From: Mixta calida
GTDB taxonomy: Bacteria > Pseudomonadota > Gammaproteobacteria > Enterobacterales > Enterobacteriaceae
Direction of reading: 5' to 3'
Assembly: GCF_002953215.1 (NCBI RefSeq)
Contig: NZ_CP026378.1
Location: forward strand, 3,020,540-3,084,539
DNA length: 64,000 bases
Of the stretch, positions 62,023-64,000 are shown one piece after another; positions within the stretch are counted from its first letter, which is position 1, and each line of letters starts with the position of its first letter. The translations under genes and the position numbers were made by a program. The notes beneath the pieces are model-generated. The model searched no databases, was not told the origin of the DNA, and saw only the letters and a program-made list of their open reading frames with translations.

Positions 62023-62664
62023 TTACCTTTTTTTGCCTGATTCGCCCAGCCAGAGCTGGACAGAGGCGCGCTGCCACTGAAACCAGGCGTATTCCGCGAG
62101 GCTGTCAGGCAGCGCATCGCCGTGTAGGGCAAGACGATTGAGCATGACCGCCAAATCGGTGTCGGCTATCGACCATTCTCCAAACAGATTCTGTTGGCCT
62201 CCGCTCAGCAGACGCTGGGCGCCTTCAATCAGTTTAGCGGCGCTGTGACGGGCGTCTTCCGTCAGCGGCGAATATTTTTTTCCGGCGAACAATACCTCGG
62301 TGGGACGCTGCTGTCTGAGCGGCAGAAAGTCGCTGCGCAGCCAGGCCTGTAGCTCGCGCGCCCGCGCCCGTTTCTCTCTGTCGTGGGGATAAAGGCGCTC
62401 ATAATCGGGCGCCGGAAAGCGTTCTTCCAGATATTCCGTAATCGCCGACGACTCGCTCAGCCGCATCTCATCCACCGCTAACAACGGCACGCGGCGAGTC
62501 AGCGAGAGCGCCGCGTACGCTTCCGTCTGCTGCTGCCGTTGCGCGAGATCGACCGGCCGCAGCGTAAACGGCAGCCCTTTTTCACGCAGCGCGACATAAA
62601 CGGACATCGCATAAGGGCTGTAAAAATCAGCGTCTGTCCACAGCGTTATCTTGGGCCAGGGCAT
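62023..62664 (-). CDS. yfcF: glutathione transferase YfcF
   Basis: A 213-residue glutathione S-transferase (E. coli YfcF 214), active as a peroxidase-type transferase in E. coli. The N-terminal thioredoxin-like domain (ITLWTDADFYSPYAMSVYVAL) and SESSAITEYLEERFP are conserved; the helical C-terminal domain has FGEWSIADTDLAVMLNRL. The start at 62664 was chosen because it aligns with E. coli and has AGGAG nine bases upstream. yfcE, which separates yfcD and yfcF in E. coli, is absent. Confidence 0.93.
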   Translation of the reverse strand: MPWPKITLWTDADFYSPYAMSVYVALREKGLPFTLRPVDLAQRQQQTEAYAALSLTRRVPLLAVDEMRLSESSAITEYLEERFPAPDYERLYPHDREKRARARELQAWLRSDFLPLRQQRPTEVLFAGKKYSPLTEDARHSAAKLIEGAQRLLSGGQQNLFGEWSIADTDLAVMLNRLALHGDALPDSLAEYAWFQWQRASVQLWLGESGKKR

Positions 62665-62842
62665 AGTGTCGATTCTCCTGCAAAGGTAGTCGTCGTTTGG
62701 GAAGGCGATAAGTGCCATCGCCGCCGCTCTCTGTTTAGCGGAAATTATCAGGATTAGCCATTGCGCCCGTTGATAATATCACCATTAATGAGGTTCTCTT
62801 CTATGCTGAATAAAGAGTAATAACACAGACATAGGGTTGCGC

Positions 62843-63733
62843 ATGCAAATTCTGATTACCGGCGGCACCGGCCTGATTGGTCGTCATCTGGTGACGCGCC
62901 TGCTGGCGCGCGGCGATCGCGTCAGCGTGGTGTCGCGCAACGTCGAAGCGGCGCGCGACCTGCTTGGTTCAGAGGTCAGCATCTGGTCCGGTCTCGATCA
63001 GCAGCACGATTTAAACGGCATCGACGCGGTGATCAACCTTGCCGGCGAGCCGATTGCGGCGAAGCGCTGGACGCCGCAGCACAAACAGCTGCTGTGCGAA
63101 AGCCGCTGGCAAATGACCGAGCGAATCGCCTCGCTGATTAACGCCAGCAGCGAACCGCCCGCGGTGTTGATTTCCGGCTCGGCGACCGGCTACTACGGCG
63201 ACAGCGGCGAAGCGGTGCTGACGGAAGAAGACGACGGTCACGATGAATTCACCCACCAGCTGTGCCAGCGCTGGGAAACGCTGGCGCTGGCCGCCGCCAG
63301 CGATCGCACCCGCGTATGCCTGCTGCGCACCGGCGTGGTGCTGGCAAAAGAAGGCGGCGCGCTGGCGCAGATGAAAAAGCCTTTTATGCTGGGCGTCGGC
63401 GGCCCGCTCGGCAACGGCCGACAATATATGCCCTGGATACATATTGAAGATATGCTGGGCGGCATTCTCTGGCTGCTGGATCACAACCTGAGCGGCCCAT
63501 TTAATATGGTTTCGCCCTATGCGGTGCGCAATGAACAATTCGCCGCCACATTAGGAAAAGTGATGCGGCGTCCGTCGCTGGTGCGCACGCCCGCCACGGC
63601 AATCAAGCTGCTGATGGGCGAATCGGCGGTGCTGGTGCTGGGCGGCCAGCATGTGCTGCCCAAACGCCTGGAGGCGTCGGGCTTTCACTTCCGCTGGTAC
63701 GATCTGCCAACCGCGCTGGCCAACGTGGTGTAG
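62843..63733 (+). CDS. yfcH: SDR-type epimerase family protein YfcH
   Basis: A 296-residue atypical short-chain dehydrogenase. The Rossmann motif is [12 protein letters not shown] and the active-site-type pair is visible in [13 protein letters not shown]. Family name in databases is TIGR01777; a substrate is not known. The ATG at 62843 was chosen over an upstream TTG at 62837 because it aligns with E. coli YfcH and follows AGGG. folX and yfcG, upstream in E. coli, are missing here. Confidence 0.93.
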   Translation: MQILITGGTGLIGRHLVTRLLARGDRVSVVSRNVEAARDLLGSEVSIWSGLDQQHDLNGIDAVINLAGEPIAAKRWTPQHKQLLCESRWQMTERIASLINASSEPPAVLISGSATGYYGDSGEAVLTEEDDGHDEFTHQLCQRWETLALAAASDRTRVCLLRTGVVLAKEGGALAQMKKPFMLGVGGPLGNGRQYMPWIHIEDMLGGILWLLDHNLSGPFNMVSPYAVRNEQFAATLGKVMRRPSLVRTPATAIKLLMGESAVLVLGGQHVLPKRLEASGFHFRWYDLPTALANVV

Positions 63734-63772
63734 CGCGCGGCAGACAGAAAATCCTGTGCGGCTACGGCGCGC

Positions 63773-64000
63773 TTACTTCAGCGCGCCGGATAAAAATTGT
63801 TGCAGGCGCGCGCTTTTCGGTTGCAGGAACAGCGCCTCCGGCGGCCCCTCCTCTTCGATTTTCCCCTGATGCAGGAAAATCACATGGCTGGAGACGTGGC
63901 GGGCGAACTCCATCTCATGCGTTACCACCACCATGGTTTTGCCCTCTTCCGCCAGCTTCTGCATGATGCGCAGCACTTCGCCCACCAGTTCAGGATCGAG
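63773..64000 (-). CDS. hisP: histidine transport ATP-binding protein HisP, 3' part (cut by window edge)
   Basis: The last 76 residues or so of an ABC ATPase. The stretch after Walker B (LDPELVGEVLRIMQKLAEEGK), the H-loop (TMVVVTHEMEFARHVSSHVIFLHQGKIEEEG) and the C-terminus (LQQFLSGALK) match HisP of the histidine/lysine-arginine-ornithine importer. The position beside yfcH is the one hisP occupies in E. coli. The remainder lies beyond the right edge. Confidence 0.93.
   Translation of the reverse strand, partial: LDPELVGEVLRIMQKLAEEGKTMVVVTHEMEFARHVSSHVIFLHQGKIEEEGPPEALFLQPKSARLQQFLSGALK

Overview
The window is chromosomal DNA from a gamma-proteobacterium of the order Enterobacterales. The gene order nrdA-nrdB-yfaE / yfaY / menEC BHDF / elaB-elaA / nuoN-A / lrhA / alaA-yfbRSTUV / ackA-pta / yfcD-yfcF-yfcH-hisP is the enterobacterial backbone around 50 min of the E. 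coli map, and protein lengths match the E. coli orthologues within a few residues. High GC, a KatA-type small-subunit catalase beside the men cluster and a pectin-uptake module beside nrdA suggest the Erwiniaceae (Pantoea/Mixta/Erwinia-like). The genus is inference.\n\nRegion 1 (1-8600) is accessory: two related pectin-oligomer uptake modules in tandem on the minus strand. The upstream one is togT2 plus a KdgM-type porin. The downstream one is togT1-pelX-kdgM1. KdgR-like palindromes precede togT1, togT2 and kdgM2. The two togT genes are about 99% identical over some 840 bp but clearly divergent elsewhere, which looks like gene conversion. A LysR-regulator fragment lies between the modules.\n\nRegion 2 (8600-16560) holds aerobic ribonucleotide reductase (nrdAB-yfaE) with a perfect NrdR/DnaA-type promoter arrangement, then a small AT-richer insert with two unrecognised genes. 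The insert is bracketed by perfect 69-bp copies of the yfaE 3' end plus terminator. CinA-like yfaY and catalase katA follow.\n\nRegion 3 (16560-27340) is the menaquinone operon menFDHBCE (minus strand), elaB, the Tat-exported glucan protein opgD, a flavin reductase and elaA. menE is frameshifted as read and menD overruns its expected stop; both changes sit in poly-G runs.\n\nRegion 4 (27340-42530) is the complete 13-gene nuo operon (complex I, nuoCD fused), followed by the regulator lrhA.\n\nRegion 5 (44100-54900) is alaA, yfbR, yfbS, yfbT, yfbU, yfbV and the acetate genes ackA-pta. NADH oxidation, menaquinone synthesis, acetate overflow and LrhA control sit together, as in other enterics.\n\nRegion 6 (54870-64000) holds an unfamiliar membrane protein, then a PTS (ascorbate/UlaA-type IIA, IIB, IIC) plus split-transketolase operon divergent from a LacI-family regulator with two near-identical operators. 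The window ends with yfcD, yfcF, yfcH and the 3' end of hisP. No tRNA, rRNA, CRISPR array or recognisable transposase was seen.
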